Assembly (NCBI GenBank): GCA_017562135.1
Contig: QEYB01000466.1
Coordinates: forward strand, 620,001 to 684,000
Direction of reading: 5' to 3'
Length of the DNA stretch: 64,000 nucleotides
Origin: Dipylidium caninum
Taxonomy: Eukaryota; Platyhelminthes; Cestoda; Cyclophyllidea; Dipylidiidae
In this document: in pieces, positions 36,587-46,718 of the stretch
Numbering within the stretch: the first letter of the stretch is position 1
Layout: each line of letters starts with the position of its first letter
Position numbers and translations under genes: made by a program
Notes under the pieces: model-generated
Database searches by the model: none
Told to the model about the DNA's origin: nothing
The model's input: the letters and a program-made list of their open reading frames with translations, nothing else

Positions 36587-38071
36587 ATGGGACGGGAGGA
36601 GGCGGTCGCGAGCATACCCGTGGACGGTGGTGTTTTTTGGGAGAAATTTGTTGAATGGCGAGACCGTCTCAACAACTACCGCCATCTGGGATGGATCATT
36701 CTCCTCGCCTCCGCCCTAAATGTCATCCTCATTGGAGGCAAGAGACGAGCATTCGGTATCTTCGTGACAGCCTTGCACAACGACTTTAAGAATGCATCAA
36801 TGACCGAGTTGAATTGGATTGGTGATAGTTATGCTGCAGTCGGTTTCTTCCTCATGCCCTTCACTACCACCCTCATAGTGCACGCCGGTCGCACCTACCG
36901 CATTTCGATGCTCTCGGCGGGCGCCTTCATTTTCGTGAGTTGCTTCACCTCGGCGGCTGTACCGTCGCCGGGCTACCTATTTGGCACTCACACCGTTCTG
37001 CACGGGATTGGCTCCACCCTGATCCTCTGCACAACGGCACTCATCACTGGCGAGTACTTCGACAAAAAACACCGTTTCCACGTCTTGGCGACGGCTTTTG
37101 TCTCCGGTGGACCGTACGGCGTACTCATCTTCGGTCCCCTCTTCTCCATTTGGATTCACAATTATGGATGGAGGAAAGCCTTCGAGATCTGTGGTGTGGT
37201 CTTCTTCGGATTCACTCTCCTCGCGGCTTTGGTTTATCAACCGAAACGGAAGGACAACTACGAAGAGGTGGATAATAATCCGCGCTCCGAGGCGATGGAA
37301 TGCGTCGAGCATACCGCATCCAGTGGTCGTGGCTGGGCGTTGGTCTCGCTCTCCCATCTGAAGACGAATCTGCAGATTGTACTCTGGGCGTTCGACAGAC
37401 TGATCCACAATTTTGTCATGTATGGCCTCTTAATGAACATGACCACGTACGTGACCGAGGCGATGAAGGATCAAATAGAACAGGGCTCCCGGGTGAATCT
37501 CTATTTCGGTATCGGGGAATCGCTCATCTTCACAGCCGGTGCCCTTATCGGCGACCGAATTCGGGGCTACTTGCCCCTCTTCTACATGGTCGGTGCCGCG
37601 TCGGGGGCCATTCTTCTTTTGATCATGCAAAATTTGTACAAAAATGTCAAAACCGTGCTGATTCTTTCCGGCTTCCTGGGCGCCGCCGTGGGAACGGGTA
37701 ATACCTTTCTCTACGCCACCTCGGAGGAGGTAATGCTTGTGCACGGCTCAGTCGCCTTCCCAATGACCAAGATGATTGCTGGCATAGGCATGCTTCTGGC
37801 TCCTCTGCTCTCCGGCACTGTGATCGACACTTTCTCCTTCCGTGGCTTCTTCATTTCCATGGCCGTGTTAGTCTGCATTCGCGTTATCCTCTTCATCCTC
37901 ATCTGCTTGATGTTGTGGCGAAAGAAGTTGGCACGAGATCGGCAGAGACGCGAGAAGGACGAGGTGAAGGAAGTAATGAAACTTCAACCCACACTTACTC
38001 CCGCGTCGTCTGCTTCGGGAGCTGTTGACGATACGCCTAAACCCATGCAGATTGTGCAAAAGGCTACTTGA
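36587..38071 (+). CDS. MFS transporter of the monocarboxylate transporter (SLC16-like) type
   Basis: One intronless frame of 494 residues from ATG 36587 to TGA 38069-38071. A stop lies in frame just upstream of TTGGCT (36545), so the ATG at 36587 is preferred. About twelve hydrophobic helices are visible in two groups. The first helix begins near GWIILLASALNVILIGGKRR, preceded by IPVDGG, reminiscent of the PDGG motif before helix 1 of MCTs. FGIFVTALHNDF and LNWIGDSYAAVGFF also fit the family. A charged central loop (YQPKRKDNYEEVDNN) separates the halves, and the C-terminal tail is basic then Ser/Thr-rich. The family moves monocarboxylates or related solutes across the plasma membrane; the substrate here cannot be read from sequence. 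The 5' part lies in duplication copy 2, and codons after about 37262 are unique in the window. Absence of introns is unusual beside its split neighbours. Confidence 0.85.
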   Translation: MGREEAVASIPVDGGVFWEKFVEWRDRLNNYRHLGWIILLASALNVILIGGKRRAFGIFVTALHNDFKNASMTELNWIGDSYAAVGFFLMPFTTTLIVHAGRTYRISMLSAGAFIFVSCFTSAAVPSPGYLFGTHTVLHGIGSTLILCTTALITGEYFDKKHRFHVLATAFVSGGPYGVLIFGPLFSIWIHNYGWRKAFEICGVVFFGFTLLAALVYQPKRKDNYEEVDNNPRSEAMECVEHTASSGRGWALVSLSHLKTNLQIVLWAFDRLIHNFVMYGLLMNMTTYVTEAMKDQIEQGSRVNLYFGIGESLIFTAGALIGDRIRGYLPLFYMVGAASGAILLLIMQNLYKNVKTVLILSGFLGAAVGTGNTFLYATSEEVMLVHGSVAFPMTKMIAGIGMLLAPLLSGTVIDTFSFRGFFISMAVLVCIRVILFILICLMLWRKKLARDRQRREKDEVKEVMKLQPTLTPASSASGAVDDTPKPMQIVQKAT

Positions 38072-38533
38072 CTACCGGTGACTTGCTTACAACGTCGTGG
38101 TGTCGTCCAACTTAGTCCTTCCTTGATCTCGGCTTAAATCTACATAGAATATTTGTGTTTGGGATAAGAAAATATCCTCTACCTGGCATACGTCCCCGCT
38201 TCCTTCAGTCCCCACCACCCCATTCTCTGCACTGTCCACGCCACTGGGCTGCTGTGCCCGGATGTGTGAATTTGAGATTTTGTTTGAAAATATCGCCTTG
38301 CTCTTATCCTTCTTGTCTTTATCCTTGTGACGTTTCATTAAGCGGTGGGTTGACACTTCTTTTAGGCAAAGGAAGCGCGGCGACTCCTCCGACCTCACGA
38401 CATTTGCTGACGGCTTGGCGATACAACCGGTTCAGCGAGTGTGGCAAAGGATGAAGTGGATAAAACTCAAATTTTTTCGGGTGCTCTTTCTGACTCGTCC
38501 TGTCCCACTGGCTTCGTCACCCAGGCGTTCGTT
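38072..38533. other. 3' flank of the transporter gene
   Basis: Unique sequence with no recognised gene. It probably includes the transporter 3' untranslated region, but I could not place a polyadenylation signal. Confidence 0.4.
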
Positions 38534-39985
38534 GCTACTGAAGTCGTTGTCAGTAGGTGCCGGCAGCGCGAACAGCATGGATGTGGGCCGTGGACGGGAA
38601 GACTGAGTGGTCCACATAAATGCCAAGTGGAGAGAGTCCTTTTTCACGCCCCAATGAGTCTACGAAGGGGAGTGGAGGAGGATGGCTGAGACAGTTAGAT
38701 CATTTACAGCCTATGTGGTCGGAAAACACGAGTGAAGTTTGGGAAAAGGTGTGTGTCATTCGGTTGGTGATACTGTGGACGAAGATGATTTGCTACCTCT
38801 GGGGGGCAAATATGGAATGGGGAAGAGCTGAGATGAATGTGAAGAGAGGAAGCAGAGGTGGAAATTGTGGACGGTGGACCAGTTAAGTTCTGAAATCAAA
38901 GTGGTGTATAGAGCGAAAGAACTCCAATCCAAGTTCAGAAAGAAGGAGGATTGGAACGGAGAGAATGCAATTTCCCCAAGGATTACTACATTCATGTGTC
39001 TACTCGCCTTCTCGCATAGCCTAAAAACACACAGGAAGGTGACTGGTGACATTCGTCGTTCACTTCGTATCCCAGTTCTGCTACGATTCCAATCCTTTCC
39101 TTCACGCCACGTTTTTTCGCGTGCAAAGAGGGTATTTCTTTTCCTCTGTCACTGGCGCAGCAGATGGAGGACAGAGACACGGACAAAACATGAGAGGAGT
39201 CAAAGGGAGGGGCAGAAAAGTCTCGTCACTGTCTACCAGGAGGACGAGATGTGATGATTGATATGAACTGGTTGAGGACCTCAGTGGGGCACAACGCCAG
39301 TGAACCGAGCTTGTCTACTCGCACACGAAATGTGGTGGTGGCGGTTGAGTTGGTTGTTGGGTGGGTTGGTTGTGCCCATGAGACCGAAGATGGAGAAAAG
39401 AAGAGGACAGGCCTGTTGCAATGACAAGCGCCATGGCCAGGCTGCAGGAGGAGGAGGAGGAGAAGGAGGTAGAGGGCGAGGAGGGGGGGGGAGGGGAGGA
39501 GGATGAGGCACGGCATTCAAGCTGTCTCGCGGAAGGAGGCAAGAGGAGTGGCAGAAGGTGCCAATGAAGAAAGCAGGAAGAATAGGGACAGTGGTGAGGA
39601 GGCGAAGCAGGAGGAGTCGAGGTAGCCAGACTTTGTGGGTGGAAAGGTTTGGTCTCGTGCGTGGTCGCGTTCACCTGTTCACATGATTTTGTTTGTTTGC
39701 GGATGAGTTGGTGGTGGCAATTTGATGCTGTTAGAAGTCAGTGAGTGTAGGCTTATTGACGAGTGAGATGAGACCATGGATTGGAGTGTCTGGTGGGCAC
39801 GAAGGTATGTGGAGGGTGTGGGAATTCGCGCTAGGAGGAAGCGAATGTTCTTTCTCTGATGAAGGGACGCGGTGCTACTCAAATGCTAATCAGTAGCGTG
39901 TTTGTAGAATGCAGACACAGGCGAAGCGCATGGTTATGTTGAGGCGATGATAAAGGCAATTGCAATGGACAAGACAATGGTGCTG
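38534..39985. repeat. third, inverted and diverged copy of 14935-15892
   Basis: The reverse complement matches 14935-15892 (and 29806-30754 in copy 2). Landmarks are the region around ctactgaagtcgttgtcag at 38534, the CCTTCCGCGAGACAGC equivalent near 39525-39540, and the cacgctactgatta equivalent near 39895. It is longer than the source owing to insertions, including a GGA-rich run at 39448-39505. No conserved coding frame is evident. Confidence 0.82.
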
Positions 39986-40625
39986 AACATTGGACTAGTA
40001 GACGTATATGCTATTCTGCGTCCTTCTTCTTGTGGTTGCACTACGTCTCGTGAAAAGCGATCCGGAGGTATGAGCGACTACACGAAAGGGAGTTGAATGA
40101 TGAGTCGTGAAGACAGGAAGTGAAAGAGTAAACAGGGCCGAGAGAGGAGAGAAGGGCGAAAGGGCAGACAGGAGGCTAGCATGTCGTCGTTTTACCGTCC
40201 CCATGGCTTGGCCTAACACCTTGACGTCTCGTCCGTTTGCTCGTCGATGCAGAAGCGTGGTGAAGTGGCTCACGTGCGTCAAGCGAGTCGTGACCCGTGG
40301 CCAAGCTAGAGGCGGTACAGGCCGGCAGGCGAAGTGGTACTTCGTACGATTGGCTCGGGAAGAACTCATCCCTTCACAAATACATACATACACTCAAACA
40401 CAAACACATGCACCCACTGTGAGTCCCATTACAGCCCCGCTGTGTTCATTGGCCGATTGACATTTCGGAGGCTGTAACTCTCCCTCCTGCCTAAAGGGCA
40501 GGAACTTAACCAAATGCCAAATCTATCATTCTTAATGACACAGCGTTTCTACAGTAACATCCTGAAATACAAACAATCGCGGTTTCATTCTCTGTCGATT
40601 TGACGCCGTTCCCATTTGCTCTGGT

Positions 40626-41111
40626 CTATCCGCGTAACTTGCGAACTCCTTTTAAAACCAGATCGCCCTGTCTAACATTAACAAAGCTCTCCACAAAGTC
40701 GAGAGTGTTATTCTGTCCCCGACACACCCATATGAAACCGTCCACCATGAAGGTGTTCGGCGGATGGATCCCATTGCTCCCTCGATCGGGAAATGCGATC
40801 TTGCTGGTCACTTTAGCCAAAGGCACTTCTTTACTCTCGAAGCTTCCTCGCCTCTTCCACAAGAAATGTCCACCCATCACAGAAGGATTTCCTTTATCTT
40901 CTACCCCTCCCAACTCCCGTTGCTCATAACCTAGTTCTTCCCATCTCCTCGGAGATTTCTTCCCACTACTCTTTCTCCATTCCAAGGGAGTCTCCTTGTC
41001 CCAATCTCTCGCCATTTGGGATTCAATGTTGCATTGTAGGTAAGTTGGACTCCTTCTCAGAGAGCGATTCGAGAGGACGCGAGAAAAATGGACAGCTTTT
41101 CGTCGTCCCAT
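40626..41111 (-). CDS. unassigned open reading frame, 161 residues
   Basis: The longest open frame between the transporter and the SIX gene. It is basic in its first half (GRRKAVHF, SSGKKSPRRW) and ends in VRKLRG. Its C-terminal third (for example GFIWVCRGQNNTLDFVESF) looks protein-like, but I recognise no family and no supporting splice structure. The opposite strand is also partly open, so it may be chance. Confidence 0.22.
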   Translation of the reverse strand: MGRRKAVHFSRVLSNRSLRRSPTYLQCNIESQMARDWDKETPLEWRKSSGKKSPRRWEELGYEQRELGGVEDKGNPSVMGGHFLWKRRGSFESKEVPLAKVTSKIAFPDRGSNGIHPPNTFMVDGFIWVCRGQNNTLDFVESFVNVRQGDLVLKGVRKLRG

Positions 41112-42648
41112 CTCTGGTAAATTATGACAAAACTACATCTTCACTATCACCGCAACGGGCTTTGTCACAGCGCAGTTGCCAAGACAGTACTAGAGCCCTT
41201 TAGAAGTAGTGTTTATGTCAAAAGGAGACTCTGTCGCACGCAAGAATGTCGTGGTTTGTCAGTTGTTGGACTACGTGGAACAGGGACTCATCCGTTCAAC
41301 ATCGCGAACGAGTTTAGATGCGTCCGCGCCTGCCTCCGCGCTTCGGTTTGACCACGTCTGACACTAGTGACAAGGCAAGATAGACGCGAGGCCTCCGAGG
41401 CCACGTCTCCTGTGGAAGGCCGCGAGAGTGGGGTGTAGACCTTTTCCGAGGCTCCGACGACAGCCTCCCCTTATCTCAACTGCCATCACAGCGTGAAAAT
41501 CGGGTCACACGTGGCGCTTGTGCCTACTACCTCATGCATTATTCACACCGAGCAGTCATATCGCCTTATCTGTTGGTCTCCCCATCCTGTCCCCCGTCTC
41601 CCCGTCCCCCCCGCCGGGTGACTTGATAGACATGCAGCAAAGAAGCCCAGTCAGGCGAGGTAATAAGCCGAGACGGCGGGGACAGGGGGGAGGCCGCGAG
41701 GGGAAGTGAAGACGGCAGAGGAGGGAATAAATGCGCCGCCAGCACTCGTCGTCGTTGGTGACTTTTCCACCTACAATAATAATAAAAATAATAATAATAA
41801 TAATAGGGTATCATTGATGACTGCATTGACATTTTGTGTAAATGGGAAAAGGCAAAAAAAGCCATGAACCATGACAGGTCAAAGGCTTATTTTATGCCTT
41901 ATTATGACACTTGCGCCTCCACTAAGAAGAAGCGTCATTTCGGGAAGTTGTGGATGCGTTGCGCCTTTTGAGAGAAGACGGAAAAAGGTTATCCTGATTT
42001 TTCTCTCGAACTGCTAATTTATTACTCGAGTTGCAGTCGACGTTCACCTACAAGTGCCTCAGTAGACCCCTCAACCAATCAACTGCATAGGCTTTATGAG
42101 TCACAAAAGCGGTGCAAAATGTTAAGGCATTTGTTACTTAATTGAGCAATTTAATTGGTCGGATGAAGGCCGGATGCGCGACATCATTACAAGTTAACAG
42201 GAGGCGGGACAAGAAAGAGGCGGATTTAGGAGCATTTCCACTATCTTTCTTCGGATTGTCGTCTACTCCCGCTAATGCCTCCCTAGTGACATTTTTTCTT
42301 CCTACCTTTTTTTTCTCCTTTTCCTTGGGAGAAAGCAGAGAGAGAGTGTGTGTGTGTGGGGAGAGAGCTACTTCTCCGGAATGTTGCAGTTTATGCCCTT
42401 ATGAAAGTGGCCTTCTTTTATGCAGATAGCAACTGCCAGATTGTCACCCAGGGCGGAGAGAAGGCGGCGTCGACGGTGGTGGCGCTGGCGGTGTTAGAGA
42501 AGGGGGGGCGGAGGGGTGAGGGCTTAGAAAATGGTTATTACGAGGCGGTTGGGGGGCTGGCACAGCACGGAGGCATGTTGATGGCCGATCGAATGATTCA
42601 AGCCGTCACTAGGGCAAATGTCGCACCGTAATTTATGGACTAGATTGT

Positions 42649-42688
42649 ACACACACACACACACACGTGCATTGTGTGTGTGTGTGTG
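42649..42688. repeat. palindromic AC/GT microsatellite able to form a hairpin
   Basis: An AC run (42649-42666) is followed after gtgcatt by a GT run (42673-42688). The two arms are complementary, so a single strand can fold into a long stem with a short loop. Confidence 0.85.
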
Positions 42689-44833
42689 CAGATGTGCATG
42701 TGTGTGTGCTTAGACGCCTGGCTTGGGAGAAGGGAGGCCGGGCGTGTGGGGGAGAAGGAGGGCGAAAAGTGGGAAACGGGGGCCTCAGGCGCCTAGGGAC
42801 GACATTGGCCTCATGGTAAGCGATAAATGTCAGCCTGTATGATGGAGACATGTATGAAAGTAGGGGAGTGGCGGGGTGGCGGGGAAGAAGGCTTTACAAA
42901 AGTAAACGCACACACAATCCTCCACCACCAAGGCAATCAGCATTGCCTCCATTTTGACTGTTTTTGCCTCTTCCCAGTGGACAATGAAATGTTTACTAAA
43001 ACCGTGGTTGACTGAGTGAGGAGTGATTGGCGTGAAAAGTGGGCAACTGAATCACTCCTCCCAAAAATCCACCGTTGACTTAACCGCACTTCGGCGTCCA
43101 CCTTCCTCGAAAGTTGAATCGACTGACAGTCTAAAGCCCTGGTCTTTGCCGCTCGACTCCAATCAGTGATTGCTGACCTCATGCGTCCAGTACTTAAGAT
43201 TGTTGGAGACCGCATCACAAGCAATTTCCAGACCATCAAACAAGCTGATCACGAACCTCTCCTCTTCAAGTCCCTTGCTAAATCGGTGAGCTGTCCGCCG
43301 TTGTCCAAAATCACTGGGCTCGATAATGAAGTGGCGAATCATTCGGTTGGGATAACGTGGGCGTCGGAGGCCTCTGTCTGGGATTTAGACCTAGAGGATC
43401 TACGACCACGGCCTTTCCTCAAGATTTCCCGGAGGCAGGAAGTCCAATCTTAGACACGTTTGGAAGTCGGCCAGAAATGCTAGTCGGCCTTGAGGGTATG
43501 AAGCCTTGAAAAGTTCTCCATTCTCGATTGATATGGTCAAAGCATCGTAAACTTCTGTGATTTTTGTACTTATTTAGTGTAGAAGCGTTCGTGATTAACA
43601 TTGCCATATTTTTAAATAGTTAGACTAATCTCGAATTTTAGATACTCAATTGGACTTCTTTATCTGAATACTGAAAAAAATAGGCGACTGGCTTATATTA
43701 CCCAAATTTTCCCGCTTCGCCGTACTTATAAGGTAATAAGTAGTATGTGTGGCGGGATAGTGCTGATAATGGGATCAAACGTTTGCTAATTTCTCACAAT
43801 TTTTAGATTGTTTAAAGAATTGATGTATTAGTGAACTAGTCATCCCATTGTTCTCCTAAACGCCCATTCAACTTCTTCCCTCTCGTTTCAGTCACTCCAT
43901 CTTTTAAGTCGCAATGTTTAAAATGTCGGTTCACGTTACCCAAAACGGGTGCACCCAGATTTTCGGAGTAGTCACCACGACCTACTACAGATAAACGACC
44001 AGGGGTTTTATCCCCCGCATCCCGAGGTCTCGACATGGAGACACGTGGCGACAACGCCTCCATCCATCGTGCTGGGCCGTGGAGAAGTGCAGTCTTATCC
44101 AAAACGGGGAGGGGGGGGGGATGGAAGGCTACGTAAGCGTAGCCGTCACACCCTTTCAACCTCGACACTCGGTGGCAGATGTTTTGATTTCTATCAGTGG
44201 GAGTGCATATGGCGAGGAATGAGCAGTGCATATTTCCGATGTGTCGATAACCGACTTGAAGGCGATGGGATGCAAATGGGGGGCGAATATCATCCCATAT
44301 ACCAGATGGGAATGTAATAATTTCCACCCGTCTCTCTCTCTCCCTCTCTCCCCCCGGGCGTCTTTAAAGTAGCCCTGAAGCCGCTGACACTCGCCTCTGA
44401 GGGTGATGCCATCGAAAGAACCGCTTCACGGGTGTGTCGAGTACCCTGCAGAGGTACTGCGTCACACCCAAGTGACACAGTCGGGGAGAGCACTAAAATA
44501 ATAAGGGGAGACGTAGAGTGAGGCAAAAAGAGAGGAAAGAACTTGGTTTGGCTTTAACCGACTCTCTGAATGCGTCGTACTCTCCGAAACCCGTCTGGAG
44601 GCGATTCTGAGGAGGCGAATTTGTTAAGTTTTGGAGTCCTCCAGTTCGCTTCAGCACTGTGGAGTAGATCTCCAGGAGATTGCCACCTCGTTTACGCACA
44701 AAGTACTTTGATAATGGTTCATTATTCTTCTATAGTTTTTTGCATAACCTCACCGTCACATATATGTGACATGTGGTATTTGCTCTATAATGAACAAGTT
44801 AAACACAAACAAAACGTTTTTCTCAATTAACAG

Positions 44834-45226
44834 GACTACGTATGCAACAGCGACGAAGAAACGGGATCTCATTTTCCCCCCACATATGAGTACTACCTCG
44901 TGGAGAGGCTGAAATCAGTCGGCTCTGAGAAAAAGGCATGTTACATTGGTTAGTTTTCTTTATCTTTCACTCTTTAATAGTGGGGACCAAATAATCTGGA
45001 GGATACAATGCACGTGGACCTTCGATCTCACGGAATTTAACCGCTCCTGATGATTCAATGGCCAGAAGGACATTCTGGGGATGATCACGACCCGCTAGAA
45101 TGCGGTGGAGAACGGGGCAGGATTGGGTTGGAAGGAGGAACTTTTTCGAATTCTAACCAAGTGGGCAAGAAAGGGAGCCGACTTTTCCCCTTGGAAGGCT
45201 ATTTATCTAATCATGAAGCCATGCAG
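44834..45226 (+). CDS. two putative exons of an unidentified plus-strand gene
   Basis: Candidate exon 44834-44948 (acceptor TTAACAG, donor ATTG|GTTAGT) encodes DYVCNSDEETGSHF and EYYLVERLKSVGSEKKACYI. Candidate exon 45066-45226 (acceptor TGGCCAG, donor CAG|GTAAGT) encodes GHSGDDHDPLECGGERG and ends YLSNHEAMQ. They join in phase 1 with no stop. A possible following exon begins at 45955 after TTTTCCCCCAG and would end after seven codons at 45976-45978. Upstream exons were not found. The family is not recognised. The support is open frame plus splice-site quality only. Confidence 0.33.
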
Positions 45227-46718
45227 GTAAGTAGGCAAACAACCGGAAGACAGGCATGTGCACACGTGTGCATGTGTGTATGTGCGCTTATGTGTACAGG
45301 AAAGTATGTGTCCCGCATTTCTCTTCCTCCGTGGGTGACCTTTTCTGGATGAAAATGTCACGGTAACGGAAGAGGGAAAGAGAGAGGGTTTTGGTGACAC
45401 TCCGAGGGTGTTCGTGGACCACCGGGAGAAGAGAGAGAGAGAGAGATGGCGAGGGGGGCAGAGAGAGGGGAGTGTGGCCTAACTCCTTCCCCTCGCTTTC
45501 GGCTGAGAGCGACCCAGCGGGAGAGAGCGAGAGAGCGAGAGAGAGGCACTCGCGAGTGGTATCCACGCCACTTGTGATTTATGCGAAACTGTGCACACAA
45601 TCTTGTATGACATAAAATCGTTGTCTCAGATATTTTGCGAGAGCTCGATATTTTCCTGAAAATGGGGATGGCTTTCTCCATCCCCATTATTACATTCGGG
45701 TAGGTTGTTACACGCCATGAAGCTTTAGCCTTCATCTATACATGTAAATTTACTGATCTTTTAGGAGTGCCACCCTTGCGAAGAATAAAAAGCAAATAGC
45801 AAACCGATTGAGTGTGATACGCTCCTCTTTTTCTCTATCACTGATGCGGTGGAGAAGTGAATCAAATTGGCCAATCAGAGGCAAGTCGTCTCCATGACAT
45901 TGGTGTCACAACCCTTACATGTCGAATAATTTGCCTCATCACCTTTTCCCCCAGCCTGTTTCACGCTCCCAGAGTTGAAGGACAACTGCGTCCCCCTTTC
46001 GGCCCCTCTACCCGTTCCGGCCTTACATGGGCAGGCGTTCTAAACCAACGCGACAGGCAAAGCTTTCCCCTGATTCATATATTTGACCTTTAGATAGTTA
46101 GACAGTTATTTATAATCATGGGCATTTAAGTTCTTAAAATTACTTCTCTAATAACTAGTATACCAGTATACATGAACATGCTACTCGTCCTGATTTAAGT
46201 AGCTGACTCAAAGGATTGATAAACGAAAATGGCCTTCCTTTTGGAGGCGACTTTGTAAATTTCTCCAAAGCGTTTTGATTTTATTATAAAAGCGAAACAA
46301 GCCAAGTTCACATTTTGACGTCTTCCAGTCGCTTATCGAAGTGGGGAACTTGCTGCCTCTCAAAGAAAAACCACAAATTTGTTAGGCTCAGCTTGTTAGG
46401 ATGAGGTCAGATATACTGCTACAGTTTGAGCGCTTCAACTGCTTTACTAGATCTCGCCCACAACTTTATTCCCGGCTTCAGGAAAAAGAACGAGATCGGC
46501 TAGAAAAACTTGAGAAAGTGTTTGTGTCACAAATGAGTGACGCCAGACGCCACGTATTTCCATAGTCTGAAGTGAGCGGTTTACCATCCCTTGCATATAG
46601 CTTTGGGCGAATGATCAACCTATAGGTGGGAGGAAATGTTATTAACCACTCCGGTAACAATGAATACCTCCAAGAGTAAAAGGAGTAGACATTTACACAC
46701 ACGTTTAATTAAATAAAA
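45227..46718. other. region between the putative exons and the SIX gene
   Basis: GA-rich low complexity at 45430-45545; otherwise no recognised gene. It includes the 3' flank of the minus-strand SIX gene and perhaps the end of the unidentified plus-strand gene. Confidence 0.4.

Larger units (their letters stand above)
22272..37262. repeat. tandem duplication, copy 2 (about 15.0 kb)
   Basis: Direct repeat of 5108-22271. At its left end the transporter copy is fused to TIMP-intron sequence. At its right end the transporter frame continues intact into unique DNA. It contains an orphan TIMP exon 1, an inverted 1 kb block, a disabled homeobox copy and the 5' half of the complete transporter. It is about 2.2 kb shorter than copy 1, mostly from two missing segments beside the inversion. 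Confidence 0.93.
39986..44833. other. largely noncoding region with low-complexity DNA
   Basis: No recognised family. It contains an AAT microsatellite (41776-41805), a GA/GT run (42338-42362), a palindromic AC/GT repeat (42649-42688), a G-run (44108-44120) and a CT run (44331-44356). Several open frames may include real exons, such as 40626-41111 on the minus strand or sequence ending in TKTVVD before 43015, but none could be joined into a gene. Confidence 0.4.
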
